Origin: a virus
DNA: 64,000 nucleotides
IMG/VR virus record: IMGVR_UViG_3300036884_000163
Coordinates: 1 to 64,000 of that record
Reading direction: 5' to 3' (one strand)
The notes beneath the pieces are model-generated. The model was given only the letters and a program-made list of their open reading frames with translations. It was not told the origin of the DNA and did not search any database. Of this stretch, positions 7,344 through 14,368 are shown one piece after another (within the stretch, counting starts at the first letter, position 1; each line of letters starts with the position of its first letter). The position numbers and the translations under genes are program-made.

Positions 7344-7735
7344 GAACAGCTCCCACTGAGCACGAGACCCAGCAGGTGCACTTCACAGTCCCGCTAGTGC
7401 CGCCTAGCGTCAACCATTACGTCCAGCACTTTAAGGGCGGCGTGCATGTCGTGTCGGAGGAGGCGAAGGCGTTCAAGTTGGCGGTCTACATCTTCGGGCG
7501 CGACCAGCCGACTTTCTCCGGCAAGAACACTACCTACTCAGTGTTCCTTGCGATCTACCTGGCGAAAGGACAGAAGGGAGACATCGACAACTTTCCTAAA
7601 CTGATCCTGGATGGGCTGCGCGATGCCAAGATCATCCACTCCGACGCGGCAGTGATGTGCCTGCACATCGAACTGTTCCGCGATCCGGCCAATCCGCGCA
7701 CCGAGATTACGGTTGATGCGCGGCGGGCGCGTTAA
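7340..7735 (+). CDS. rusA: RusA-type Holliday junction resolvase, 131 aa
   Basis: RusA nucleases cut four-way DNA junctions formed during phage replication and recombination. The family start VPPSVNHYVQ and the catalytic acidic block GDIDNFPKLILDGL (D81, D83, D91) are intact, followed by the usual IIHSDAAV segment. The length is normal. The ATG at 7340 overlaps the upstream stop; an in-frame ATG at 7304 would add 12 residues without family support. A 17-bp sequence spanning its last codons is repeated 53 bp downstream. Confidence 0.92.
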   Translation: MRTAPTEHETQQVHFTVPLVPPSVNHYVQHFKGGVHVVSEEAKAFKLAVYIFGRDQPTFSGKNTTYSVFLAIYLAKGQKGDIDNFPKLILDGLRDAKIIHSDAAVMCLHIELFRDPANPRTEITVDARRAR

Positions 7736-7785
7736 ACCCATGATAAATAGGGGAATATAGTTCTCGACATGCGCGGCGGGCGCGT
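7716..7785 (+). repeat. 17-bp direct repeat (two copies)
   Basis: atgcgcggcgggcgcgt occurs at 7716-7732, spanning the RusA stop region, and again at 7769-7785. The second copy forms the spacer of the promoter at 7764-7792. It may be a short duplication scar or a pair of binding sites for a regulator. Confidence 0.85.
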
Positions 7786-7792
7786 ATATAGT
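7764..7792 (+). promoter_or_regulatory. Sigma70-type promoter for the ATPase operon
   Basis: TCGACA at 7764-7769 and TATAGT at 7787-7792 are each one base from consensus and are separated by 17 bp. Transcription would start near 7799, about 30 bp before the ATPase ATG, which is preceded by gggaggccat. This is one of the few real gaps in the early region, which supports a separate transcription unit. Confidence 0.65.
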
Positions 7793-7828
7793 GGGGATCG
7801 TTAAAGTACGAAGGCTGGGAGGCCATAT

Positions 7829-8947
7829 ATGGAAACCTATAAAGCAATTCCGCAAGCACGGAAAGCAGAAAAACATCAAGTTAAACTGAAACTCGGTATC
7901 CAGGGGCCATCTGGCTCAGGGAAAACTTTGGGCGCTTTGGAACTGGCGCACAACCTCTGGCCCGATGCCAAGATACTTGTCATCGACACCGAGAACGATT
8001 CTGCCAGCCTCTATGCGGATAAGGTTGCCTTCGACACCATCCCGCTCGATCCGCCCTATGAATCCGTCCGCTACGAAGCCTGCATCGACTATGCCGTGAA
8101 GAACGGATACGACGTTGCCATCCTCGACAGCGTGACTCACCAGTGGGACGGAGAAGGCGGGATACTGCGCCGCAAGGAAGAACTGGATCAGCGACCCAAC
8201 GCGAACTCATGGGCCAATTGGTCGAAGTTCACCCCGGAGCACACCCACTTTATCGAGACCATCAAACAGGCTCCCATCCACATCATTGCCACCCTGCGGT
8301 CGAAGCAGGATTACGTACTGCAGACCAACGACAAGGGCAAATCGACGCCCACGAAGTTAGGACTCGCTCCGATTCAGCGCGAGGGTTTCGAGTACGAGTT
8401 CACGCTGGTGTTTGATGTGCAGATGGACCACAAAGCCACGGTGAGCAAGAACCGCACAGGCTTGTTCGGCTCCAAGGTACTGGATCTCACGGACAAGAAA
8501 GTCGCCAACCAGATCCGGGAATGGCTGGAGTCCGGGAAGCCCGTCGAATCGCCGGTTCAGCCGGCTGCGCCGCCCGCCCCCCACACGAATGGAAAGACTA
8601 CTCCGCAAAAAGTAGACGACTGGAAGCTGGAATCCGATCAGTTGCGCTGCCACGTCTATGACGCGCAGAAACGCACAAGCAAGCAGGGGGAGTTCGTCGC
8701 AGTCAAGCATAACGGGCAAGTCAATGGGAAAGACATTGCGTTCTGTTTCCATCCACAATTGTTCGACGCGCTTCTGCTGGCCAAAGGCGGGAGCGCTTCG
8801 TTCTTAATCGAGGCTGGGGACTTCGTTAAGATCAACGATGTCATCCAAGTTGCCGATCAACTATATATGGACGGGAAGCCCGCACTCCTGCCCCCACCAA
8901 CTAACCTGCACGGCGTCGATGTGACGGACGCCGACATACCCTTCTAA
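7829..8947 (+). CDS. AAA-family phage ATPase with SSB-like C-terminal tip, 372 aa
   Basis: The N-terminal AAA_24-type (RecA-like) ATPase has Walker A GPSGSGKT at residues 26-33 and Walker B VAILD at 96-100. A Pro-rich linker (about 240-265) leads to a second, beta-rich domain (SDQLRCHVYDAQKRTS ... FVKINDVIQVADQL). The last residues TDADIPF match the acidic DIPF tip by which single-strand binding proteins recruit partners. Together with the adjacent Gp157-like gene this suggests a DNA recombination/annealing module. The ATG follows gggagg. Confidence 0.8.
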   Translation: METYKAIPQARKAEKHQVKLKLGIQGPSGSGKTLGALELAHNLWPDAKILVIDTENDSASLYADKVAFDTIPLDPPYESVRYEACIDYAVKNGYDVAILDSVTHQWDGEGGILRRKEELDQRPNANSWANWSKFTPEHTHFIETIKQAPIHIIATLRSKQDYVLQTNDKGKSTPTKLGLAPIQREGFEYEFTLVFDVQMDHKATVSKNRTGLFGSKVLDLTDKKVANQIREWLESGKPVESPVQPAAPPAPHTNGKTTPQKVDDWKLESDQLRCHVYDAQKRTSKQGEFVAVKHNGQVNGKDIAFCFHPQLFDALLLAKGGSASFLIEAGDFVKINDVIQVADQLYMDGKPALLPPPTNLHGVDVTDADIPF

Positions 8948-8956
8948 GGAGGCACC

Positions 8957-9478
8957 TTGAAACTCTACGACATACCGATGGAATTCGCTGAACTGGAACA
9001 ATCCCTGCTGGAGTCCGAGGGCGAACTGAGTGCCGAACTGGAACTTCGTTTTGACAACTTTCTGCGCGGCGGAAAAGACAAGATCGAAGCTGCGGCGATG
9101 GTGGTCAGGACGCTGGAAAGCGAGGCCGACGCCTGCAAGGCTGAAGCCGCTCGTCTGTCGCAACGCCGAACCTCACTCGACAATAACGCGGATCGGCTCA
9201 AGAAAATGGTGCTGATCGCTCTGGACTCCGCCTTCTCGGGCAAGATCAAGACAACGCTGTTCACGATTTGGGGCCAGACGTCGGCAGCACGGGTGAGCAT
9301 CGACTTGGTACCTGGCGCAAGCTTGGAGGAGCTAAGAACCAGAGCACCAGAGTACGTCCGCACGAAGTACGAGCTTGATAAGGACGCCATTGGAGCAGCC
9401 CACAACGACGGCAAGGTTCTGCCGGAAGACCTGATTGTTTCGGATGTTCCTGGCACGCGCTTTCTGCGAATAAAGTGA
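8957..9478 (+). CDS. Siphovirus Gp157-like protein, 173 aa
   Basis: The domain order and the phrase VPGTRFLRIK at the end fit the Gp157 family, associated with phage replication or resistance in Streptococcus phages. The first 110 residues form a long coiled coil (FAELEQSLLESEGELS ... DNNADRLKKMV). The start is TTG at 8957, chosen because aaggaggcacc lies exactly upstream; the ATG at 8978 lacks such a site. It lies 9 bp after the ATPase gene, so it is in the same operon. Confidence 0.82.
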   Translation: MKLYDIPMEFAELEQSLLESEGELSAELELRFDNFLRGGKDKIEAAAMVVRTLESEADACKAEAARLSQRRTSLDNNADRLKKMVLIALDSAFSGKIKTTLFTIWGQTSAARVSIDLVPGASLEELRTRAPEYVRTKYELDKDAIGAAHNDGKVLPEDLIVSDVPGTRFLRIK

Positions 9479-9487
9479 TCCGAGAGC

Positions 9488-9552
9488 ACGCAGGGTGCGC
9501 CCTGCGTCCTGGCCGTGGGATTGTAGTTTTCCTTACCGCGCTTAGAACGCGG
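9488..9552 (+). ncRNA. Structured intergenic segment with two stem-loops
   Basis: acgcaggg/ccctgcgt (9488-9495 and 9500-9507) form a perfect 8-bp stem with a tgcg loop, followed by ccgcg/cgcgg (9536-9540 and 9548-9552). No T-run follows, so it is not an obvious terminator. It may stabilise the upstream mRNA or act as a leader for the next gene. Confidence 0.45.
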
Positions 9553-9574
9553 GCGGCCAGAACGGAGGGCACAG

Positions 9575-9823
9575 ATGGAAACCAGCGAAGAAACAAAACC
9601 GAAATCAAGTTCGATGTTTGCGTGCGAACCGCAATATGACCGGGCCACGCAAACTCTCACCCTGACGTTCGCCAAGGGTGGGGCGTACACCTTTCCGAAC
9701 TTCGACCCCGAGAACGCCGCGGAATTCATCGCAGCAGACTCGTGGGGCAAGTGGTATCACGCCCACAAGGGACTGTTCACGAACGGTGTCAATCGACTTT
9801 CCTCCGGCCAAACCGCCTCCTAG
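9575..9823 (+). CDS. KTSC-domain-like protein, 82 aa
   Basis: The pattern SSMFACEPQYD, TLTLTFAKGGAYTF, then GKWYHAHKGLF is that of the small KTSC domain. This domain occurs alone in many phages and bacteria and is thought to bind nucleic acid; its role here is not shown. The ATG follows a ggagggcacag site. Structured non-coding segments lie on both sides. Confidence 0.7.
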   Translation: METSEETKPKSSSMFACEPQYDRATQTLTLTFAKGGAYTFPNFDPENAAEFIAADSWGKWYHAHKGLFTNGVNRLSSGQTAS

Positions 9824-9837
9824 CTAAGCCGGAGGGG

Positions 9838-9891
9838 CCGGGCGGGTGCGACATGACGCTCTGAGAGGCATCGTGGGGCGCACCCACCCGG
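9838..9891 (+). ncRNA. Long imperfect stem-loop in intergenic region
   Basis: ccgggcgggtgcg (9838-9850) pairs with cgcacccacccgg (9879-9891) with one mismatch, giving a 13-bp stem around a 28-nt loop. A smaller cctccgg/ccggagg stem (9801-9807 and 9829-9835) overlaps the preceding stop. No T-run follows. It resembles an RNA processing or stability element more than a terminator. Confidence 0.45.
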
Positions 9892-9930
9892 AATTGTAAG
9901 AGCAGGTCAAGCCACGAACAGGAGAGCACG

Positions 9931-10320
9931 GTGCATCTAAAACGTAATGAAAGATGCCCCATCCACAATGGGCGCCGAGACTGTTGCGGACGGTCCGAGT
10001 TTAACCGCTATCGGCAAGTATCCAAAGTGCCGCGCGGATGGACACAGATTTCTCCTGGAGTCAGGCGGTTCGCTGACGGGAGAGAAAAGCGGTCTCCGGC
10101 CGCCATGCGGAAGCTGCTGATGATGAAGGTCAAAGAGCAAATGGCAGTTTGCCCGCTTTGCGAATTGCCCTTCACGGACATGTTTGAAATCGTGCCCGAT
10201 CACCGCGAACCTCGCGGGATGGGCGGCTCCATGCGCGACGATTCGCCTAAGAATATCCAAGCCACGCACGCACTCTGCAATTTGATAAAGGCAAGTCGGA
10301 GGTTGCCTGTCGATGCCTAA
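9931..10320 (+). CDS. HNH nuclease, 129 aa
   Basis: CPLC at residues about 70-73 opens an HNH fold that continues PDHREPRGMGGS, NIQATHALCNLIK, with the expected D-H and final C-N pattern. The N-terminal half also has a Cys/His group (CPIHNGRRDCCGRSEF). The start is GTG behind aggagagcac. It may be a general phage HNH nuclease. It overlaps the next HNH gene by 8 nt. Confidence 0.8.
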   Translation: MHLKRNERCPIHNGRRDCCGRSEFNRYRQVSKVPRGWTQISPGVRRFADGREKRSPAAMRKLLMMKVKEQMAVCPLCELPFTDMFEIVPDHREPRGMGGSMRDDSPKNIQATHALCNLIKASRRLPVDA

Positions 10321-10882
10321 AGGAAAGACGAATCATTGTTCGACGTGCGGATCACTTTGCGATTCCCGCGTGCAGAATTGTAGGCAGTGTAGCGATGTGC
10401 TTCGGGTTAAAGATCCAAAGGCCCGACTCATGGCGAAGATTTCAACCGACCCGCTGTCGGGATGCTGGAACTTCACGGGGTTCAGATTGCCGAAAGGATA
10501 CGGTCGAATTCTGGGATTGATCCAAGGGCGCGTAGAACTAGCGCACCGAGTATCGTGGGTGGTTCATCATGGGCCCATCCCCGAAGGAGTCTGCGTTTGC
10601 CATAAATGCGACAACCCGAAGTGCGTAAATCCCGAGCATTTGTTTCTTGGAACCAGCGCGGAGAATTTATCAGATATGGATAGAAAAGGCCGACGCGTGA
10701 ACCATACCGCATCTCCACAGACGCGCAATGCAAACCATTGGAAAGCCTACCTGAGTGTCGAACAAATTGCTGCGATACGCAGCCGCGCCAGTGAACCTCG
10801 CAAGAAACTCGCAGTTGAGTTTGGAACATCGCCTCCCTACATCAGTGCAATCATCTGCGGAAGAAAGAGGAAATACGCATGA
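10313..10882 (+). CDS. HNH homing-type endonuclease with C-terminal HTH, 189 aa
   Basis: CSTCGSLC ... CRQC is an N-terminal zinc ribbon. GCWNFTG, HRVSWVVHHG, CHKCDNPKCVNPEHLFLGT is the HNH_3 core, and NLSDMDRKGR follows as usual. The C-terminus (LSVEQIAAIRSRAS ... LAVEFGTSPPYISAIICGRK) is a helix-turn-helix that would add DNA specificity. It overlaps the previous gene by 8 nt and the following gene by 4. Confidence 0.88.
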   Translation: MPKGKTNHCSTCGSLCDSRVQNCRQCSDVLRVKDPKARLMAKISTDPLSGCWNFTGFRLPKGYGRILGLIQGRVELAHRVSWVVHHGPIPEGVCVCHKCDNPKCVNPEHLFLGTSAENLSDMDRKGRRVNHTASPQTRNANHWKAYLSVEQIAAIRSRASEPRKKLAVEFGTSPPYISAIICGRKRKYA

Positions 10883-11133
10883 TGCCAGACCCCCACAACG
10901 ATCTCACGCCAGAAGAAGACGAACAGTGGACATTGGTAGCTGACGAAAAGCCGCCAAGTGGTAGGAATGTCCTGCTTGCCTTTGAGGAGCATTGGAATCC
11001 AGTCGTTGGATTTTACTGCTGCCTCAATGAATTTTTCGAGACAAGTGCCCATGATCACAATTCGCGCATTGTCGGAAAGGGGCCGAAATGGTGGATGAGT
11101 ATTCCAAGAGTTCCGCACCACGGCAAAAGCTGA
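10879..11133 (+). CDS. DUF551-like small protein, 84 aa
   Basis: The layout WTLVADEKPPSGRNVLLAF ... WNPVVGFYC ... WWMSIPRVP follows the small phage DUF551-type family (W-x-x-V ... P-x-x-G-x-x-V-L ... W-x-x-P). Function unknown. ATGA overlap with the HNH gene. Its last 46 nt also encode the start of the next gene in another frame. Confidence 0.65.
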   Translation: MMPDPHNDLTPEEDEQWTLVADEKPPSGRNVLLAFEEHWNPVVGFYCCLNEFFETSAHDHNSRIVGKGPKWWMSIPRVPHHGKS

Positions 11134-11249
11134 CGGACGAGGACGCGACCTTCTTCGCCCGAATGAAGCGCGACCGTGATCTGAAAGTGATGTCAACCAT
11201 AGAAGACAGAGACATTTTGGTTAGGATTATTGAGGACATGATTCGATAG
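11088..11249 (+). CDS. Small charged protein, 53 aa
   Basis: The ATG at 11088 follows aaaggggccga, and the frame runs 53 codons to TAG. The product is charged and helical (LTDEDATFFARMKRDRDLK, RIIEDMIR). It overlaps the end of the DUF551-like gene by 46 nt in a different frame. No family recognised. Confidence 0.55.
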   Translation: MVDEYSKSSAPRQKLTDEDATFFARMKRDRDLKVMSTIEDRDILVRIIEDMIR

Positions 11250-11292
11250 GGCAAGCTGTGAACTACTCACATACCCAGGGGGCAGGACAAAA

Positions 11293-11511
11293 ATGAAGAA
11301 TCCGCCAGACTTCGTGATGTATGTCGTGATGGTCAAGGCGCCAGGTTCGGACAAGTTTGATCCGTGCTGGGGAGAATGGGCTGAATTCGGCCATGGCGTA
11401 CATGCAAAGGGATTCGCTCGGAAGCTAGACGCTGTTAGTGAATGCAAGGTATTTCGCGTTCGGTACGGCAAAAAGAACGCTTACGTTCAGCAGTACGGCC
11501 CAATTTCTTGA
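11293..11511 (+). CDS. Hypothetical protein, 72 aa
   Basis: ATG with a weak upstream gggggcagg site. A compact aromatic/beta protein (VMYVVMVKAPG, CWGEWAEFGHG, ECKVFRVRYG). No family recognised. Confidence 0.6.
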   Translation: MKNPPDFVMYVVMVKAPGSDKFDPCWGEWAEFGHGVHAKGFARKLDAVSECKVFRVRYGKKNAYVQQYGPIS

Positions 11512-11530
11512 AGAGCTGATTCGATAAGTT

Positions 11531-11546
11531 CCCGGCTCTCGCCGGG
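11531..11546 (+). promoter_or_regulatory. GC-rich hairpin ahead of ribosome site
   Basis: cccggc-tctc-gccggg forms a 6-bp stem directly upstream of a purine-rich ribosome-binding region (aaaggagcaaggagg) serving the gene at 11585. The same arrangement occurs at 11801. It may protect or separate the mRNA segments. Confidence 0.45.
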
Positions 11547-11584
11547 CAAAGGAGCAAGGAGGTACACAGGAGAGGAGAACGGGA

Positions 11585-11785
11585 ATGGTTCAGATTCGCC
11601 TGCTTAAAATGATTCGAAGCGATTTTCCATTTGGGCGGATAGCGGTTGCCAAAGCCGGTATCTACGATGCAGAGATGAATCAGTATGGAGCATTGAGCGT
11701 TCGCGACTGCAACGGAGACTTGCTGGGAGTGAAGCCAGGAGAATTTGAATTTATCGGAGAACCTCCCGAACAGTGGAAAACGTAG
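11585..11785 (+). CDS. Hypothetical protein, 66 aa
   Basis: ATG behind aggagaggagaacggga. A small predicted beta-barrel (IAVAKAGIYDAEMNQYG, LLGVKPGEFEFIGEP) that could be SH3-like. No family recognised. Confidence 0.6.
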   Translation: MVQIRLLKMIRSDFPFGRIAVAKAGIYDAEMNQYGALSVRDCNGDLLGVKPGEFEFIGEPPEQWKT

Positions 11786-11800
11786 TTCATGCCACAGGAG

Positions 11801-11813
11801 CGGGCTTGGCCCG
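11801..11813 (+). promoter_or_regulatory. Short GC hairpin ahead of ribosome site
   Basis: cgggc-ttg-gcccg is followed by gaaaggaagaagg, the likely ribosome site of the micro-ORF at 11828. It parallels the hairpin at 11531. Confidence 0.4.
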
Positions 11814-11827
11814 GAAAGGAAGAAGGT

Positions 11828-11881
11828 ATGGAAAGAAGTGAAGGGGTTGCTGTATTGTTTGTACTGAGAGAAATTTTATGA
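11828..11881 (+). CDS. Micro-ORF, 17 aa
   Basis: ATG with ggaaaggaagaagg upstream; 17 codons (MERSEGVAVLFVLREIL). Possibly a leader peptide for the following gene at 11900, whose ribosome site (ggtaggagg) lies just after the stop. Weak support. Confidence 0.3.
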   Translation: MERSEGVAVLFVLREIL

Positions 11882-11899
11882 GAAGGGGTAGGAGGAAGT

Positions 11900-12088
11900 A
11901 TGGCGAAAAGCGAGAAACAGAAACAGTTCGATACGAACTGCCCGATTTCGGAGGTAACTGCGGACGGTACTCCCTGTGGCCGTTGCTGGTACTGGTGTCG
12001 TGATGGGATTTGTCCGCGACACGGTGACGTGAAAGAGGCCATTACAAAGCACCTAGAGACCGGAAAATTGACCTGGGAGGAAGCATGA
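11900..12088 (+). CDS. Small Cys-rich protein, 62 aa
   Basis: ATG behind taggaggaagt. Cysteines in CPISEV, CGRCWYWCRDGICPRHG suggest one zinc site. The C-terminal helix (AITKHLETGKLTWEEA) ends in ATGA overlap with the next gene. Function unknown. Confidence 0.65.
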   Translation: MAKSEKQKQFDTNCPISEVTADGTPCGRCWYWCRDGICPRHGDVKEAITKHLETGKLTWEEA

Positions 12089-12279
12089 CCAAAGATCTGG
12101 TCAAAAGGAAACCAGTACGCGGCGAGACGTGGGAAGGTAGTTACGAATCCGCCTTAAAAGTACAGATTATGGCCTGCGTGGATGGCTATGTGGTGGCGCG
12201 CTACAAGGATTACCAGCCGTCGGTACGGTCCATCGATGAGTTTATGCGACATTTCACGTATAGCGAGCCATCCCGGTGA
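12085..12279 (+). CDS. Hypothetical protein, 64 aa
   Basis: ATGA overlap. Mixed alpha/beta small protein (ALKVQIMACVDGYVVARY, SIDEFMRHFTY). Its first residues MTKDLVK are echoed by the next gene (MTKDRLK), as if start regions had been copied between genes. Confidence 0.62.
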   Translation: MTKDLVKRKPVRGETWEGSYESALKVQIMACVDGYVVARYKDYQPSVRSIDEFMRHFTYSEPSR

Positions 12280-12545
12280 CCAAAGATCGGCTCAAGGCGA
12301 CAGGCGAAGCAGCATTCGGGGCATTCATGGCGAAGGAATACCCATTTACGAGCTACGGCCGGACGCTGCAATTCAACACAATTTGGCAAGCCGCTTACTC
12401 AGCCGGACGCTCCGCCGAGTACGAGACCGCGATGGAGTGCTTGCGGGATTTATTACAGGCTTACAAGTGTGATGCCGCCACAAGAGACGACTTTTACAGC
12501 GAACTTTGCAGTCGAGCCGAGAAGCTTCTGGAGGACAAGTCATGA
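12276..12545 (+). CDS. Hypothetical protein, 89 aa
   Basis: GTGA overlap with the previous gene. The W-Q-A-A segment (FNTIWQAAYSAGRSAEYE) is a motif shared by many small phage proteins, including two at 14.1-14.9 kb here. It ends EKLLEDKS, encoded by a 23-bp sequence repeated at the end of the next gene. Confidence 0.65.
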   Translation: MTKDRLKATGEAAFGAFMAKEYPFTSYGRTLQFNTIWQAAYSAGRSAEYETAMECLRDLLQAYKCDAATRDDFYSELCSRAEKLLEDKS

Positions 12546-12723
12546 CGGTTTGGAAAATTACAGGACGATTCCCCTCACATTGTGGAACGCCTGCACATAA
12601 TGCGGAGAACCTGGTACTTACTGAGTCGATAAGCCAAGCGATTGCTGCCTATCGGAATCATTATGCCCATGCTGAAATAGTCAAGATTGAACAGTTAGGA
12701 AAGCTTCTGGAGGACAAGTCATG
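12522..12723 (+). repeat. 23-bp direct repeat at gene junctions
   Basis: aagcttctggaggacaagtc followed by atg occurs at 12522-12544 and 12701-12723. Each copy holds the last codons of a gene, the ggagg ribosome site and a start ATG. It looks like a translational-coupling cassette copied between genes, a ready site for recombination. Confidence 0.8.
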
Positions 12724-12736
12724 GCAGACTGCTTAA
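12542..12736 (+). CDS. Hypothetical protein, 64 aa
   Basis: ATGA overlap with the previous gene and a tctggaggac ribosome site. The product (VWKITGRFPSHCG, ISQAIAAYRNHYAHAEI) is a small alpha/beta protein. Its end GKLLEDKS is nearly the end of the preceding protein because of a DNA repeat, after which it reads through four extra codons. No family recognised. Confidence 0.6.
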   Translation: MTVWKITGRFPSHCGTPAHNAENLVLTESISQAIAAYRNHYAHAEIVKIEQLGKLLEDKSWQTA

Positions 12737-12840
12737 GTGTTGAGGCGGTGACGGAGGTGATTATGCATTTGACACAGACACTTAGTCGTTACACACTTGT
12801 AGCTGCCGTGACAGGGCTTTACAATGGTGTCTTAGTTTGC

Positions 12841-13749
12841 CTATTCTCTGTCGTTGTCTGCGCGCTGACCTCCGGTACACATAACCCATGTTTCATTCGC
12901 TCCCATGAGATAGCAAAAAGTGAACCAATGCGAATGATTGAAAACGTCATAATAGGTCACTCGGCCATGGACGTAGATTGTTTGACTGCCGCTCGTGACC
13001 GCGTCGTATTCATCCTGAGTCAGAGGGCATATGAATTTAGCAAGAATTTGGCCAGTATTCGTGTTTACCTCGCTGCACATCGTGAGAATCGGACTGTTGT
13101 AGATTTCGACATTGGGAAGTATTATGCCGCTCGCCATTGCGACCTGTGCGTCCCTTTCAAGTCGAGGCTTCTGCCCCTTCAGACGAGGCTCAATGAAGAT
13201 TCCGGTGTACGTATTTCTGGCTGGGGTCTTGCCGAGATTTTTGATACCTACAGTCACGGTGAAGGGCTCGCCCACGGCGAATTTGCTGACGCTTTTTATA
13301 GAGCCGAGACTGATCCAAGCCCGTTGATCTACCCGCATTTGCGTCTTGATGGCGTCCGCACTGTCTTGAGCCGCTTTCGCCTGTTGTCGAGCTATCGTCA
13401 ATTGGCTGTCAACTTTTCTAGCCGATTCGACGGAATCAGACGCAGCCTGCTTGGCTTGGGAGTTAAGGATTTTCGTTTGAGCCTGCATTTCCTTGAACTG
13501 GCGATGGAAAATCTTGGCGGTGTAGACGCCTACAGCAAACAAAAAAAGGGTGATCCATACCATGTGCCAAGCAGGGTTCTTGAACCATGGATCGGGACGC
13601 TCTGGATCTGCATTGGCTTGGTTTTGGATTTCGTTGCTATGTGGCTGCTTTGGATCAGGAGCAATGCGAGCAAGAATGGGTGGGAGTGGTTTGCCTGCGT
13701 TGCTCTGGCGTTCTTGATTCTCGCGATCAGTCTTTTCCCTATCACCCAT
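12841..13749 (-). CDS. Membrane protein with coiled coil and beta domain, 302 aa
   Basis: The N-terminal 60 residues are polar. One transmembrane helix follows (WHMVWITLFLFAVGVYTA, about 61-78), then a long coiled coil (FKEMQAQTKILNSQA ... AIKTQM), then a beta domain (QRAWISLGSI, FTVTVGIKNLGKTPARN, GRVTYYDVFNHSHWFTFCY). This architecture occurs in bacterial chromosomal proteins of unknown function, so a host-derived cargo gene is likely. It is the only minus-strand gene in the early region. The antisense frame is also long but lacks a coherent architecture. Confidence 0.75.
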   Translation of the reverse strand: MGDREKTDRENQERQSNAGKPLPPILARIAPDPKQPHSNEIQNQANADPERPDPWFKNPAWHMVWITLFLFAVGVYTAKIFHRQFKEMQAQTKILNSQAKQAASDSVESARKVDSQLTIARQQAKAAQDSADAIKTQMRVDQRAWISLGSIKSVSKFAVGEPFTVTVGIKNLGKTPARNTYTGIFIEPRLKGQKPRLERDAQVAMASGIILPNVEIYNSPILTMCSEVNTNTGQILAKFICPLTQDEYDAVTSGSQTIYVHGRVTYYDVFNHSHWFTFCYLMGANETWVMCTGGQRADNDRE

Positions 13750-14086
13750 GGAACGGACCTCCTTGGAATCTAGGGGGAAGGCGAGGATTGTACCACCGGC
13801 GAAGGGGAAAGTGCCGCGGGTGCCGCGGGTCGGATTGGTTACCGACCGTCCCGTGAAATTCCCAGATTATTAGGGCCGCGCAGAGCGTGATGGTTATACG
13901 GCCTTATATCCCGGAACTCCCCTTCCCGCGTGGAAGAACGCCGCGCCCAGCGCGAATGTTATATGCCTCCCGTTTCGTTGGCTGGGGAGCGAGATTTTTG
14001 TTACGAAAACCGAACAGGGGAAAAGCGATTATTTGGACTTGTGCGGGACGGGTTCCGAGCGGATCAGTTTCCCCAGCACCTTATCG
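13750..14086. other. Intergenic region between divergent genes
   Basis: This 337-nt stretch separates the minus-strand membrane gene from the plus-strand genes and should hold promoters for both. A 9-bp tandem repeat (gccgcgggt twice, near 13811-13830) and a short gtcgg/ccgac inverted repeat follow. No clear -35/-10 pair could be assigned. A plus-strand frame crosses it (see 13930). Confidence 0.4.
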
Positions 14087-14121
14087 GTGACGGACCCAGC
14101 AGAACAGCGAGCGCGGCGTGA
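13930..14121 (+). CDS. Doubtful ORF, 63 aa
   Basis: GTG start; a hydrophilic product (EERRAQRECYMPPV, GEKRLFGLVRDGF) without a recognised family or strong ribosome site. It overlaps the first 35 nt of the next gene. It could be a remnant of a larger gene. Confidence 0.25.
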   Translation: MEERRAQRECYMPPVSLAGERDFCYENRTGEKRLFGLVRDGFRADQFPQHLIGDGPSRTASAA

Positions 14122-14368
14122 GTTTGAGAAGTACGCGATAGGCCGGGGTTGGAAGGTGCAGCTCGGAATAGACGGCTCTACTTATGCGAATGCCATGATT
14201 CGTCTTCGCTGGAAAGAATGGCAAGCGTGCTGGCAAGCCGCCTCCGCAGAGGCCGTCAAGTCGTGGAGAGAGTGCCTGCAACGATTTTTTGCAGTCAACT
14301 GCGACGAAGAATATCAGCTTTGGCGGGTCGAGGCCGAAGCGTTGCTGAAGTATGGAGGCGGACAATGA
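14087..14368 (+). CDS. Hypothetical phage protein, 93 aa, WQAA family
   Basis: GTG at 14087 (MTDPAEQRARREFEKYA) is preferred over an upstream TTG because the downstream residues match the typical start of small phage proteins of this kind. The segment RWKEWQACWQAASAEA resembles WKAWQAASQSA in the next gene. Function unknown; it is coupled to the next gene by ATGA. Confidence 0.65.
   Translation: MTDPAEQRARREFEKYAIGRGWKVQLGIDGSTYANAMIRLRWKEWQACWQAASAEAVKSWRECLQRFFAVNCDEEYQLWRVEAEALLKYGGGQ

Noticed and set aside
12721-13773. 350-aa plus-strand frame opposite the membrane gene
   Set aside because: No coherent domain, poor start, wholly antisense to a gene with clear TM, coiled-coil and beta features.
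13887-14090. 67-aa plus-strand frame ending in a GTGA overlap
   Set aside because: Overlap may be chance; basic, low-quality sequence without family; the adjacent frame at 13930 is equally weak.
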